Source: Neocallimastix lanati (nom. inval.) (lineage: Eukaryota; Neocallimastigomycota; Neocallimastigomycetes; Neocallimastigales; Neocallimastigaceae). From it: a stretch of DNA of 64,000 nt. Shown in pieces: positions 17,394 to 29,988 of this stretch. Position 1 is the first letter of the stretch; each line of letters begins with the position of its first letter. The notes under the pieces were generated by a model, which worked only from the letters and a program-made list of their open reading frames with translations, made no database searches and was not told where the DNA came from. Position numbers and translations under genes: made by a program. Location: positions 873,501 through 937,500 of the forward strand of contig JACVTC010000022.1 of assembly GCA_016946835.1 (NCBI GenBank), read 5' to 3'.

Positions 17394-18169
17394 ATAAATA
17401 AAAAAAAAGATTTTTTATAGATTAATTTTAAATTTATTATTAAACAAAATATTATTTTTTTAAAAATTAAGATAATATATAAGCCATATAAATATATATA
17501 AGTTTAACATACATATAAATATTAAATAATAAAGTATATAGGTGAAATAAATATAAAATAAAATAAAATAAAATAAAAAAAAAATATAATAATTATTTTA
17601 TATATATAGGAATCTTATATATTTTAATTTTTTTTCATTTATTTTTCTAAAAAAAAAAAAATTTTGTTATAATAACGTTTGTCTTTTAATTATTATATTT
17701 TATTATAGTAAATAAAAAAAATTTAAATGAAAAGTAAATAATTTTTATTATTTATAATTCATATTTTCATAAACGATATATATATATATATATATTAATT
17801 TAAATAATATAAGAATTAAAAATTAAAACAATAAGAGTTGAATAATTGATCCTATTAAAATAATTAATTATTTGCATAGTAATATTTATAATGTTTGATC
17901 AATATGAATCAATTATTATTAAAATATAATAACAATTAGAATTTTAATAAAATAATAAAAATCTTTTATTGAATTTAATATTTTTAATAACATAATTAAT
18001 TTTGAAAGGTATATTGATATTAATAAAATTAATAATTTTATAATATTGATATTGATATTAATAAAATTTTAACTAGTATCAAATAAATCGGTTTTAGTTA
18101 TAAATTACTTATTAAAAATAACTAAAGATAATTTCTATTAAGATTATTAAATAAACACAATAGGTTAAT
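17394..18169. other. AT-rich interior of the MULE
   Basis: Between the secreted-protein ORF and the 84-bp tandem repeat. No ORF of coding character. Contains short direct repeats of the type ATATTGATATTGATATTAATAAAAT near 18012-18067; a related motif recurs near 28370-28460, in the scrap with MULE-like ends. Confidence 0.5.
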
Positions 18170-18380
18170 AAATTTGTGTTTTTCTAGCATTTTTTTAAAT
18201 TAAGATTATTTAATTATTATTTAAACGATTATAAATATAAATTTAAAATAAGTAAATTTGTATTTTTCTAGCATTTTTTTAAATTAAGATTATTTAATTA
18301 TTATTTAAACGATTATAAATATAAATTTAAAATAAATAAATTTGTATTTTTCTAGCATTTTTTTAAATTAAAATTATTTA
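18170..18380 (+). repeat. 84-bp tandem repeat, about 2.5 copies
   Basis: The anchor TCTAGCATTTTTTTAAATTA recurs at 18183, 18267 and 18351, exactly 84 bp apart, with near-identical sequence between. The third copy runs into the 3' end of the transposase remnant. It could be a subterminal repeat of the MULE. Confidence 0.9.
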
Positions 18381-20240
18381 TTTTATTATAATATTTTTAA
18401 TAATATTTATATCGTTTAAATCAATTAAACAATCTTTCCATAATTTAACTAATTCATTTCTGTTGCATCCATTATAAAATAAATTTATTTCTTTACTTTT
18501 GTAATTTTCAATTAAAATTTTAATTTCATCAGTTGTACTAAATATTTTTTGCTTTTTTTCCAAGTTCCTTTAGTTCTTCTTTAGTAATCATTATAAGATA
18601 AGTTTTCTTCTTATTTTAATATATATATTAATTTATAAAATAAAGGTTTATTTGGAAATATATTACTTAAGTAGCTATTATAAGATTCTGATGCATTGTT
18701 TGTTAAATGCTCTATATTTTCATAATAATTCCAATTATTAACATTATACTTAAGTAAATAATTTTTATTAAAATATTCTAAAAATTGTAGAAAATTATTA
18801 TACTTTTTTTTTGACAAATTCTTTTTATTATAATATAAATATCAAATATATTGTTAGGGTTTATAAACGGTAAGTTCGAAATAGCTTTATAATAAATATA
18901 TACATCATTATTATTCTTCACTTCATGATAACATAATATATTTTTTTGTTTTTCTAATGATCTTTTGTAATGCCAAACACAATATTTAATATTTATATTG
19001 AGAAAAAATTTTTTTGCGGCATTAGATATACCTTGTTCAAAATCACAATGAAAATTAATTGTAGTAATTAATGTATTACTCCTAAATTTATTTGCATTTT
19101 TTTTTTATTTCTTTAAATAATGTTTCATATGTAGATTGTTTTTTATTTTTTAATATAGAGTGTAATCAAAAATCCTTTTCTTTAATAAATGCGCCACACA
19201 TTATAATATATGCGCCACTACAATTAAATAAATGGACATAATATATTATTTCAGCCATTAGTATTTTTACATTATGTCCAAAAAATATTTGTAATGAAAT
19301 AATACTATAAAAATAAATAATATTTCGAAGAATTAGAAATCTCTCTTTTTTTTCTTTCTTCCCGATTTTACTTCTCAATAAAAAGATCAATTTTGAGAAG
19401 TCTACATATTAGGAATAGACAAACTATAATCCATCCATCAAGGATATTAATGTTACTTACATAATTAATAAAATAAAATAATAAATAAAGTTGAATAATT
19501 GAGTGATATCCCGGTAAACATTAATCTATTGCTAATATATTTAACATAGAGACGGAAGTAGTGTAAAACATATTAAATTCCCCAACATAATTTCTTGTTA
19601 TAAATAACCGATAACTAAATTTCGGTGATGCATAAAATGTACCGTCCGCAAATATATTTTTATGATAATTCGAAAATATATATGCTTGGAATGATGATTG
19701 AAAGATTATTAGATCAGTATTTTTAAATATCATAAAATTTTCATTTCTTTTCGTTTTATAATATTTTGATTCAATGGGAATATCATCAAAACTTTTTATG
19801 TTTGGAGGAAATTGTTTATTTATATTTCTTATTATTTGGGATCTAATTGTACTATATTCGGGACATATAAGTCTCATTTCTTGAGAAACGGCATTAAATA
19901 TATGTTTAGGTTTTATATCCATAGGAATTGAATTTTTCTTAATTTCTTCCTTAATTTTATACTTTGCTACTGATATAGACACATCAATTTCTTTTTCGAG
20001 ATGGTTATGTAAACTTTCATATTTTAAAACCTCCTTTTTATCATTTAAAATCTTTAATTAAGATTTACATGTATTTAAAGTCTTATATTCAGTGCATCTA
20101 TAAATTTTTGATTTATCTTTCCTTTGAAATGAAAAATTAAATTTGTGTTTTTTATTAATAATAATTTGTTCATTTCCTCTATTTGTTTCACTTATTTCAA
20201 TTTCTATATTGTCTTCATTGATAATTAAAATTTTTCAATA
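18378..20240 (-). pseudogene. MULE transposase, frameshifted and interrupted
   Basis: Pieces of one protein in transcript order: a FLYWCH-like N-terminal zinc-binding segment (F-x-F-Q-R-K-D-K-S-x-I-Y-R-C, then a H-N-H motif) near 20060-20200, broken by an in-frame TAA at 20058-20060; the first catalytic block F-A-D-G-T-F-Y (about 19640) in the open frame 19521-19982; a damaged stretch 19140-19500; the second block H-C-D-F-E-Q-G-I-S-N-A-A with C-V-W-H-Y-K-R-S-L near 18900-19060; and the C-terminal T-N-N-A-S-E-S-Y-N block in 18611-18817, then a last frame 18378-18563. These are family landmarks of Mutator-like transposases. At least three frame changes or stops separate them, so no full product is expected. 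No convincing start codon remains upstream. Confidence 0.85.
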
Positions 20241-20824
20241 AAATATTTTAATAAATATACTTTTAAATGCTTTGAAACTTTTTTTTTTTTTTTGTAATAT
20301 TTAAAATAATAAACCTTTTTTTAATTAATTATATAATTATTCAAATAATTATTTAATTATTAATTATTTATTATTTCTTTATTTACTATTTTATTTATTT
20401 ATTTTTATATTTATTTTTTTATTTTTTAATGCTTAAAAAATGAATTTTTATTTATTTTTATTTTATTTTTTAATGTTTAAAAAAAAAGTTTTCTTATTTC
20501 TTATTTTTATTTTATTTTTTAATGTTAAATAGAAATATCTAACCTAATTATTATTTATTGAAGTGTTGTATTTCGCCAAATTCTTGGTGGCTTATAAATT
20601 TACGTCATAAACTATCATCACAATTATTATTCACGCCATATTGTGAATATATGGTTTTTTAAAAATTGTAGAAAAAGCCACAAAATTATGATACAATTAG
20701 ATATACGCCCCACGTAAGATTGAAAATTTTTGAGAATTGTAATTTTATTTAATTAATTAATTAATTGTTATTCATTAAAATTTTAATAAAATTGGGTGGC
20801 TTAATTTTAAAAATATTTAAGCCA
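20241..20824. other. AT-rich right interior of the MULE
   Basis: Low-complexity DNA with repeated TTTTTAATG-type segments near 20400-20525 and another terminus-like motif (GTTGTATTTCGCC then GGTGGCTTATAA) at about 20565-20600, pointing the same way as the left TIR. No gene seen. Confidence 0.5.
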
Positions 20825-20876
20825 TACAACAAAATACAAATTTTTGTAATAAAAATTTTCGAAATGCACACTCACC
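20825..20876 (-). repeat. MULE terminal inverted repeat, right
   Basis: Reverse complement matches the left TIR from the outer GTG/GTG-rich end through CATTTCGAAAATTTTTATTA to the inner TTTTGTTGTA. Confidence 0.9.
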
Positions 20877-20885
20877 ACTTTTATA
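20877..20885 (+). repeat. 9-bp target-site duplication, right copy
   Basis: ACTTTTATA directly right of the MULE terminus; identical to 16504-16512. Confidence 0.85.
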
Positions 20886-22351
20886 TTGTGGCCAATACAT
20901 TAATTATTATATTATAATATGTTCCAATACATTTGAAACTAATTTTTTGTATTTTTCAATATTTCTAACATATATTTGTATAATTAAATTTTATTAAATA
21001 ATTATTTCAAAATAAATATTAATATATTTTTACAATCGAATATTAATAAATTATATATAAAAAAGAATATTTATTATTTTTTTAATTATATATTTATTTA
21101 ATTATTATTTATTTATTAAAAGCAAGCCATATACAAAAATACGCCACATTATGAAATGCATGATCGCCATATTTTTCTTAACTGTAATGAAATTTTAATA
21201 TATTTTTATTATTTATTTTTTTATTAGTATTATTATTTGTGTATTACAATAAAATATTTCTACAAATAATTTATTATATTAATATTAGTTCAAATCACTT
21301 TACTATAATATTAATAAATTTTTTAAAAAAAGAAAAAAAAAAATAATTAAATAAATAGGTATATAATTTGATTGAAAATTATATTTTACATTTTGTTTAA
21401 ACTTTATTGATGTAACTTAATAAATATAAAATTATATAATTTTATTTATTAATATTATTATTTTAAATAAAATAGAATAAATATAAAAAAATAATAATTT
21501 TTTTTTTTTTTTTTTTTTACTTTCTGAGTGTATCGCTCTTATTTTCAGCCCCCATTATGGCTTTGGAATATTGAGTAATCACAAACATTTCCTTATGCTT
21601 TCGTATAGACAGTTATTGTCTTTACTAGAAGGCCTTACTGAGTGTTCATCATTGGAGCGATGAAATACATATTATTGATGAGAATTTTCCAGTGGGATTT
21701 TTTTCGGAGTGCCCCTCTAGTTTCTAACTTCCCTTTGAAGCAAGACTAATATAACCTAACCCAATATGATACCCTTGACATTTGCAAATTAGTAACAGTG
21801 AATTCTTTTTAGTAGAAAATATCAGCATTACTTAGTAGAATATATCTACATGGACACATGATATATAATCATATACAAAGAATTCTATCATAAATATATT
21901 AAATGACAGTACTTGTGTAATTCTCTCAGGAAAGACAGTATCTTGTCTATATTAAAGAGATTGGGAATAATACATATGCTGTATTTTAGAATTTTGTATT
22001 TCGGAATGTGGCTTATAAATAAAATTTTAATAAATTAAAATAAAATAAAATAAAAAGTTGAATATGCACATATTGAATAAAATAAAATAAAATAAAATTA
22101 ATTAAATAGTGAAGTAATATAAAAGAGTAAAGTATTAATAAAAATAAAATAAAATAAAATAAAATAAAATAAAATAAAATAAAATAAAATAAAATAAAAT
22201 AAAATAAAATAAAATAAAATAAAATAAAATAAAATAAAATAAAATAAAATAAAATAATAATATTACAATATAATTTATTTATGATAATATAAACTAAGCA
22301 AGATTTTAATTTAATAAAAATTATATCTTTTTATTTATATATTTATTATAT
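20886..22351. other. Spacer with transposon-like terminus motifs and a GC-richer island
   Basis: At 21120-21175 there is a terminus-like motif on the minus strand (reverse complement GCATTTCATAATGTGGCG). A stretch at about 21521-22000 has clearly higher G+C than its surroundings and ends at 22000 with TGTATTTCGGAATGTGGC on the plus strand. It shows no long ORF. At 22139-22258 is a perfect AAAAT pentamer array downstream of BIR1. I read the island as an old mobile-element fragment. Confidence 0.45.
22139..22258 (+). repeat. (AAAAT)n pentanucleotide array, about 23 units
   Basis: Perfect pentamers immediately 3' of BIR1, preceded by shorter runs at 22035-22055 and 22078-22098. The same pentamer forms the arrays at 52025-52190 and 56690-59090. 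Confidence 0.9.
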
Positions 22352-24340
22352 TTATAATGATAATATATTATTTAGTTTTGTTAATGGAGATGAGATAGAC
22401 TCAACATCAATTTTCATTTTTATATTTTTTCTATCATTATTAAGGGTATTTTTCATTATTTCTGTTTGACTTTCCAAAATTTTTTTTTCTTTTGGATATT
22501 CCTGTAATTGGCCTATTATTTTATCTATATATTGAATATAAAGATCTTCTATACTAAATAATTGTTGATAATAATTTTGAATTTCCTTTTCTCCTTCAAT
22601 TTTAAGATTTTCTGTAATATCTTGATTAACCTTTTCAAGATATTGGCCTACGGTCATAGAAAGAATTTCACTGTTTTTTTCTTTATTTATTTTTATTGAA
22701 TTTTCTTTACCATTTGTACTACTTGGAGTATTTATTAAATAATTAAAATAATTATTAAGTATTTCTTCTTCATTAATTGAATTTGTAAATGATGTTGATG
22801 ATGGTAATGTAATACTTTTATTTGATTTTTTATTAATATCATTATTATTTTCATCATCATCATTATTATTATTAATATCTTCAATATCATTATTTTCTTC
22901 ATCATCTTTAATATTAATGCCTTCAATATTATTATTATTTTCTTCATCATCTTTGTTATTAATGTCTTCAATATTATTATTATTTTCTTCATCATCTTTG
23001 CTATTAATGTCTTCATTATTATTATTATTTTCTTTATCATCATTGCTATTAATGTTTTCAATGTCATTATTATCAATTATTTCTTTATATTCCTTAATTT
23101 TGATTAAATCATTATTTACTGAATTAGATATCCTTTTAGGAATATATTCATCTAAGGTCATTATGGTATCATTTACTGTGCTTATTGTTTTTTTCATTTC
23201 ATGAATTGAATCGACAATCCTTTCGATATTATTATTTGTTCTTTGTTTTGAACGCATAACAATGCTATCATCATTTCTAAACATTAAACTTAAATTATTA
23301 TCATCATTTAACAAGAATGATATATTTTCATCTACATTTTTATTATTATTATTTAAGATATTATTAGAGTTAGTACTATCATTAACAGTTAAATCAGTAA
23401 TTTTTATTTCCTTGGTATCTGACATAGGATTAGATTGCGGTAGTTTATTTAATTTTTTTAATGATTTATTATTTTCTTCCAAAGCATCTAATAAAGATTA
23501 TTATAATTAAAAGATATATTATTAGGTCAAATATTAAATGTTTATATATTTTATATAAAATATAAATAAATTATTAATATTTATAACAATGTACATAATA
23601 TTAATAAAAATATATTAATTATTTATTCATTACTATAGGTGAGCGAGAAAAAGTATTAATAATATTTATATATATAATTATACTTATATAAGTTATATTT
23701 ACTTTTAATTAATAATTCCTTATTATTTTCAAAATGTGAATTCAATGGTGTTGATAATAAGGTATCAACAGTTTCTTTTATTGAAATATCATTAGGTAAA
23801 AAACTTTTACCTTGAGAAGATAAAAGAATTTTAAATGCTTTATTATCAGTTTTTTGTTCTGATAAGTTTATATTTGGTGAATTTGATTCAGGTGTTGTAA
23901 GAGATATTGATAATTCTTCTAAAATTTTTTTGTTTCTAGATTTTATTTCATTAAATATTTCTTTTCTCTTTTCTGCTGTTTTTATATCATTCAATCTTTC
24001 TTCCATTTCTTTGTTATACTGTTTATAATTTAATTCTGAAATTATACTATCATTCTCTATTTTCTTTTTATCATTTAAAAATGATTTATCATCTTTTTTT
24101 CTATTTAATAGTGACATTTTCAATTTATTAATTTCTTCTTTAATTCGTTGTAAAGTTTTATTTCGTTCATTACTTTCTTGATTATTTTCATCCTGTTCCT
24201 CATAATCATTTTCTTTAAAATAAATAACAAATAAATAAAATTTTTATAAAATTTGTAAATTAGTGAATTAAAAAAAAAAATATATATGATCAAATAATGT
24301 GATATAATAAAAAAAATTAATAAAAAATTAATTAATTAAT

Positions 24341-24376
<36 letters not shown>

Positions 24377-24719
24377 TAACTATAATTACATACTATTTTC
24401 TTCTTCATCGTCTAATATTTCTATAACTTCTTGTTGATTGTCATCTAAGTTTAAATGGCTATCATCAGTATCTATTAAATCAAAAATATTATTTTCCTCA
24501 TCATTATTATCATTGTTATTATCATTATTATTTTGGCTTATTTCAATTTGTTCGATATCATTTATGCTATTGTTATTAGTGTTTTCTTTATTTATTTTAA
24601 ATTTATTATTATCATTTTTATTGTTATTTTTAGTATCATTTTCACAACTAATTTTATTATTACTTTTACTAATATTTTTTTTTTTATTATTTTCATTACT
24701 ATTTTTATCATCTATTTCA

Positions 24720-24750
<31 letters not shown>

Positions 24751-27655
24751 TTTCATTACTATTTTCATTATTATTTTCATTATTATTTTCATTATTATTT
24801 TCATCATTTATTTCATCAATATTTTCATTAATATTTTCATTAATATTTTCATTAATATTTTCATTATCTATTTCGGTATCCATTTCATTACCCATTTCAT
24901 TATTTATTTTATTATTTATTTCATTATTTATTTCATTATTTATTGTATTATTTATTGTATTATTTATTTCATTATTTACTTCATGATTTATTTCATTATT
25001 TACTTCATGATTTATTTCATTATTATTTGCATTTCTATTTATATTCTTATTATATTCTAATAAAATCTTTATAATTTTTTCTTTTAAAAGATCTAGATTA
25101 CTTTCATTACTAACCATAAATATATTTTTTTTATTTAAATCCTCGTTAGAAAAATTCAAAGGAATAGGTTCTATATTATCGTTGTTTTTTTCTATTAATT
25201 TTATTGCTGTATCTTTTAATATATCTTTAATTTGTTGTTTCGGAACAAATTCTAAAAAATTTTTATTTTCCCTTGTAGAATGATTATTAGTACTTAAAAC
25301 TTTAACAATATTGAAATTCTTTTCTTTTTTAATTATCTGAATAATTATGTCTTTTAAGGTATATTGGTCAATTTGATTATTATTATTTTTAATATCACTA
25401 TTCTCTTTTATTAAATTGTCTTTGTCATTACTTTTATTTTTATCATCTTCATTATTATCACAGGTAATAGTATTTACATAATCAATTCCTTTATTTTCAA
25501 TATTAACACCGGAAACATGCTCAAATGAACTTGTTGATGATTTTTTTCCATCCAACAATACACGTTTTGGATTTAAATTAAGCCCATCATTAGAATTATC
25601 CTTTTTCCTTTTTTTTAATATTGATGTAACTGATACAAATTCAGAATTAGTATTTTTAATATCATATTTTGATTCTGAACTATTTTCTTCTGCTTGTTTT
25701 ACCATTTCTTCATATATTTTTTTTTCTTCTTCAATAACATTTTTTGACTTAATTTTTGGTAATGGTCCTAAATAATTATCAGTTGAAAAAAGTCTTTTGA
25801 TTTCTTTATTACGTAATTCTTCTTCTTCTGAATCCAGTTCATCATCGACAAACATGGACTCATCTAAATCATTTATAGCTACGGGCTTTTTTCTTCGTTT
25901 ATATTTTCTCCTGTGCTTCTTTTTTCTTGAATATTCTTTTTTTTTCAACATCTCCTCATATGCAGAAGAAGAGAAATCTGAATCACTACTATTCACATAT
26001 TCATCATTATCTCCTTCTTTATCATAATTATTTGTATTTCTTCTTTTTGCTTTTACAACTTCTACTACTTCTATTTCCGCTTCTGATTGTTTATTTTCCT
26101 TATTATCCATTGGTTCATTTTCTTCTGTATTATTTTTTAAAATAGAATCATCACCCATTTCATTAACATATTCATCATCATCACTTTCGTCTTTTCCTTC
26201 TTCTTCTCCTTCCTCTTCTTCGTCTTCATCAGTCGTGGTTGCATAAAATAGTTCATCATCTGAATCTTTTTCAACATAATCAACTTTTTTAATTTCTCTA
26301 ATTGCATATCTAGTTTTATATGTTTTTTTAATTTCACCTCTATTGTCATTATCATCATTGTTATCTTTATTACTATCATTATCATTTTTTTTATTGCTAT
26401 TATCATTGTTTTCTTTATTGCTATCATCAACCTCCATATCATCTTTAAAAAAAATAAAAATATAAATAAAATAAAATAAGATAATAAATAAAAAAATGAA
26501 AAAATAACAAAATAAATAAATAAATAAATAAATAAAATATATACATATAATAAGAATATATGTTTCGATAATAATAATAACAAATAATAAATATATAATA
26601 ATGTTACCTTTTCCTTTATTATTTTTATTTTTTTCATTTGAAGAATTACCAATTAAATCATTATCTTTTTTAGATTCTTTTTCTTTCTTTTTCAATCTTC
26701 TTCTTTTCAATTTTGTTACACAGAAAAAGGGACATTTTTCGTTAAATCTAAAATGCTTATTCCTTCAAACATTAATTTTAATAATAAACATTATTAATTT
26801 ATATATATTTAAATATATCAGTTAAAACACTATTTAATATTAATTAATATTGAATATATATATTTTATTATTCTGAAAATTTAATTTTTAATTTTACCTA
26901 GGATTATCATTCTGGGTCCAATTACCAAATTTTGCCTTACAATAGGCACATTCTACTTTGTCCTCAAGTTCAATATCAGGTGCAAAATGAAATCCAGCTT
27001 CAGCCATCTATGAATTATTTAATTTCAAAATTATTAATTTAAAAAAAAAGAATATATAAATATATTATATAAATAATAATTACTATTTCTGGTGTAATAT
27101 TTGGATAAGTGTGAGGCCACCAATTACCATATGTTTCTATTCTTGATTTTAACAATTGAGAAGATATTGGTTCGTAAGTCTGATCCTCAGTTGGATTTTT
27201 AACCCATTCTCTACTATAGTCTAAAATTATTACCAAAGGACATTGTGGAGAAGTTTTTTTATGAATTTCCATCGGTATATCATCTTTTTTCCATCCATGA
27301 TAAGAACATTTACAGATATAACATGTTACTTCGTCGTTGTATAAATCCTTTGAATCATAATAAAATCCGACTTGCGCGAGCTTTATTTATCATATTATTT
27401 AATTATTTATTTAATAATATATTTTATATTTTGAAATAAAATATTTCAAACAACTATTAATAAATAAAATTTTAATTATACAAAATTAAAAATATATATA
27501 CAGATTTCAATATAAAAAATTAAATTCTAAATTTAAATTTCTTTTTGTAAATTTTATACCCTTAATGCTGTTGCTTTAAAATGTTTATGAGGCCAATGGC
27601 AACCTCTTTTTCCAAAGGACATTAGTCTATGTTGAAAATTATACATTTCATTCAT
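22352..27655 (-). CDS. BIR1: Bir1/survivin-type chromosomal passenger protein with two BIR domains
   Basis: In fungi, Bir1 is the survivin-type subunit of the chromosomal passenger complex (Aurora kinase, INCENP, borealin) that acts at centromeres and the spindle midzone. Exons (transcript order) 27560-27655, 27084-27380, 26898-27007, 26608-26762, 24394-26442, 23703-24212, 22352-23487; 4353 nt, 1450 aa. BIR1 domain zinc ligands are C52, C55, H72, C79 and those of the second BIR are C151, C154, H171, C178, both in the exact C-x2-C-x16-H-x6-C spacing. A long acidic, Asn/Asp/Lys-rich disordered region follows, with N-E-I-N-x-E-V type repeats, then D-D-E-E-N-N-N-N-I-E-D-I-N repeats near the C-terminus. 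A final helical segment (about 1350-1420, M-T-V-G-Q-Y-L-E-K) could serve as the INCENP-binding helix; that is inference. Size is larger than yeast Bir1 (about 950 aa) because of the low-complexity insertions. Confidence 0.9.
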
Positions 27656-27702
27656 GTTTGAATTTTTTATTAAACTAAATTTTAAAATTTTAAAAATTTA
27701 AA

Positions 27703-27734
<32 letters not shown>

Positions 27735-28311
27735 AATAGTAAGGTGAATAAAAAATTAATAATAATAAAATTAAAATAAAATAAATCTCATTATAAATTC
27801 ATCTTCTATTTCAAATTTCTTAATGAATTTTTATATATCTATATTTTTATTGTTTTTGCAAATTTCTTATTTAAAAATAAAGATTTTCCAATAAAAATAA
27901 TAATAATAGAAAATAAAATAAAAAAAAAAAAAAAACTTATAAATCAATAAATTACACAAATTTTAAATTTTAATAATATGAAATTATAAAAATTAAATAT
28001 ATTTAATTTTGGCCCTTGATAAACCTTAATTTTGAAAAACTCACAAATTTGTTTCAATAATTTTTTTTGTCTTATTAGATAATTTTTTTTTTTTTTTTTT
28101 TTTTATAACGACCGTACCAGAATTTCTCCATTCGTAGACACACAATGGTTTATTACTAGAGCCCTTATCTAACTTTCTACTAAGTAAGGTGGTGCTGTCC
28201 CTGCTGACTGGGGAGGTGTGCATTTCGCATTAGTGCATTTCTCAAAATGTGGCTTAAAATATTTTTAAAAAATAAACATATAAATAAATAAAATAAATAA
28301 ATAAATAAAAA

Positions 28312-28348
<37 letters not shown>

Positions 28349-29101
28349 TAAAATAAAAAAACTATATAATATTGATATTGATATTAATAATAAAAATAAC
28401 TATATAATATTGATATTGATTTTAATAATAAAATAACTATATAAAATATTGATACTCTATATATATAATTATTTATTATTCAGAATAAATAATATATAAT
28501 TTTTTAATATAACAATAAAATGAAAATATGAAGTTTATATTAAAATATTTTTTTTACTGCTTAATTCTGAATAAAAAATTAGTGTCAATTATTTATTATT
28601 TATTATTTAATATTTTTTATTTTTTATTTATCATTTATTATTTATTTATTATTTATTTATTAATTATTTATTATATTTATTATTTGTTATTTATTATTAT
28701 TGTCATTATTATTATTTACTATTTATTATTTATTTATTTAAAAATATTTTATAATTAAATATTTAAATTCTTATTTCAAAATGATTTTATTATTTATTTA
28801 ATTATTTATTTATTGGTTAAAAAAAATTTATAATGTGGCAATTAATAAAAAAAATAAGCCACATTACGAAATACACAATTGAGAAATGATACAAATTCGC
28901 TGGACTGCCTTACGGTTTTTCTGTATTGGCTCTCCTTATCCAAGTATTATTACAGCTTGTCATTGTACGATAACCTTACAATTTGGTTTTATAGCCAAAA
29001 TCTAACGTGATCACATGACAACTACTCCATAACATAAATTAATTAATATATAATAATAATGACAATACAACAACAATAGCAATAATAATAATAATAATAA
29101 T
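27656..29101. other. BIR1 upstream spacer with transposon scraps
   Basis: 27656-28080 is AT-rich and should hold the BIR1 promoter. 28085-28230 and 28890-29030 are GC-richer stretches, separated by an AT-rich block whose ends look like MULE termini: GTGCATTTC..AATGTGGCTTA at about 28233-28256, and its inverted form at about 28853-28876. I find no matching target duplication. 29041-29101 is a microsatellite in which the copia-type element inserted. The short frame at 28041-28223 is probably not a gene. Confidence 0.5.
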
Positions 29102-29319
29102 TGTTAGAATATGTGAAACATATTAAAATAAGTGTCAAATGTATTTATAATGTATTGACACGTATTGTATTAAATTAAATTTATAAGCCACATATTATTC
29201 ATATAAATACATGTAAACTCATAGAGTTATACTTTGAGTAATTCTTGAGTAATTCTTGAGTATATAATTTATTAATAAAGTTGACATAATCATAAACCAC
29301 AAATCCCAGACTGTTAACA
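29102..29319 (+). repeat. Left copia-type LTR (218 bp)
   Basis: TG...CA bounded, with short terminal inverted sequence (TGTTA / TAACA). Near-identical to 43412-43629. Contains a duplicated GAGTAATTCTTGAGTAATTC segment. Confidence 0.9.
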
Positions 29320-29988
29320 GATTAAGAGTCTCAATGACTCTCAAGTGGATTCACTGAAAGATGAATCCAAAGCCGGACAAAACAATACATCTAGGAGAAA
29401 AACTATTGAAAATTCTAATCCCTATAAATTTATTTCCAAGCTAGTTATAATTCTTGCCACATAGAAAAATTTTTGAAATTGAGATCTCGAAATTTTAAAT
29501 TGAAATTTAAATCGCAATGCTAATTGAAAATAGGAAATAATGAATTAATTAACACCTAAATAAAGTGAAAATAAATTCCGTTTGTTGAAATAAAGAGAAA
29601 ACTATGCTTATAATTCCGAACATAAAGTTAAATTACATTTTATAATTTAAAATTTATAATTTTAAAATTTTAAATGTAAATAAACAAATAATTTAAATTT
29701 AAAATTATTTAATGAATTTTCGAAATTTTAAAATTCGAAAAATAAATAAATAACTTTAATTCAGAAATAAAATAAAATACTGATTGAGTCAAACCTATTT
29801 TCCGAAAATAATATAAATAAACATGAATTTATATATTTTGTTATTTCATGTATTAACAATTGTTTGTTATAATTTTTTTTTCATTCCATACAATAATTCC
29901 TTATAAACTTGTATATAAGCAATTACTATAATTTTTTTTTTTTAGAATAAAACTTTTAATTTAAAATTAAATTTAAGATAAAATAAAT

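Larger units (their letters stand above)
16513..20876 (-). mobile_element. Mutator-like DNA transposon (MULE), 4.36 kb, decayed transposase
   Basis: Terminal inverted repeats at 16513-16566 and 20825-20876 match over about 50 bp with few changes, and the element is flanked by the 9-bp direct repeat ACTTTTATA (16504-16512 and 20877-20885). A 9-bp duplication and long TIRs are the known signature of Mutator-family elements. Inside are a leftward MULE transposase with several breaks (18378-20240), a rightward intact ORF for a small secreted Cys-rich protein (16944-17393) and an 84-bp tandem repeat. The well-kept TIRs and target duplication with a broken transposase suggest movement supplied in trans by another copy, or decay after insertion. 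Confidence 0.88.

Noticed and set aside
26451..26607. Hydrophobic segment inside BIR1 as a membrane domain
   Set aside because: It is an intron that happens to be open in frame, bounded by GTAACA and TTAAAG, with intron-like composition.
26608..26747. BIR1 exon 4 starting at the TTTTAG acceptor (26747)
   Set aside because: It keeps the frame but removes the zinc-binding His of the second BIR; the acceptor 15 nt upstream restores C-x2-C-x16-H-x6-C.
28041..28223. 60-aa frame on the minus strand
   Set aside because: Short, ends in poly-Lys from a T run, overlaps a transposon-like terminus, and shows no splice partners.
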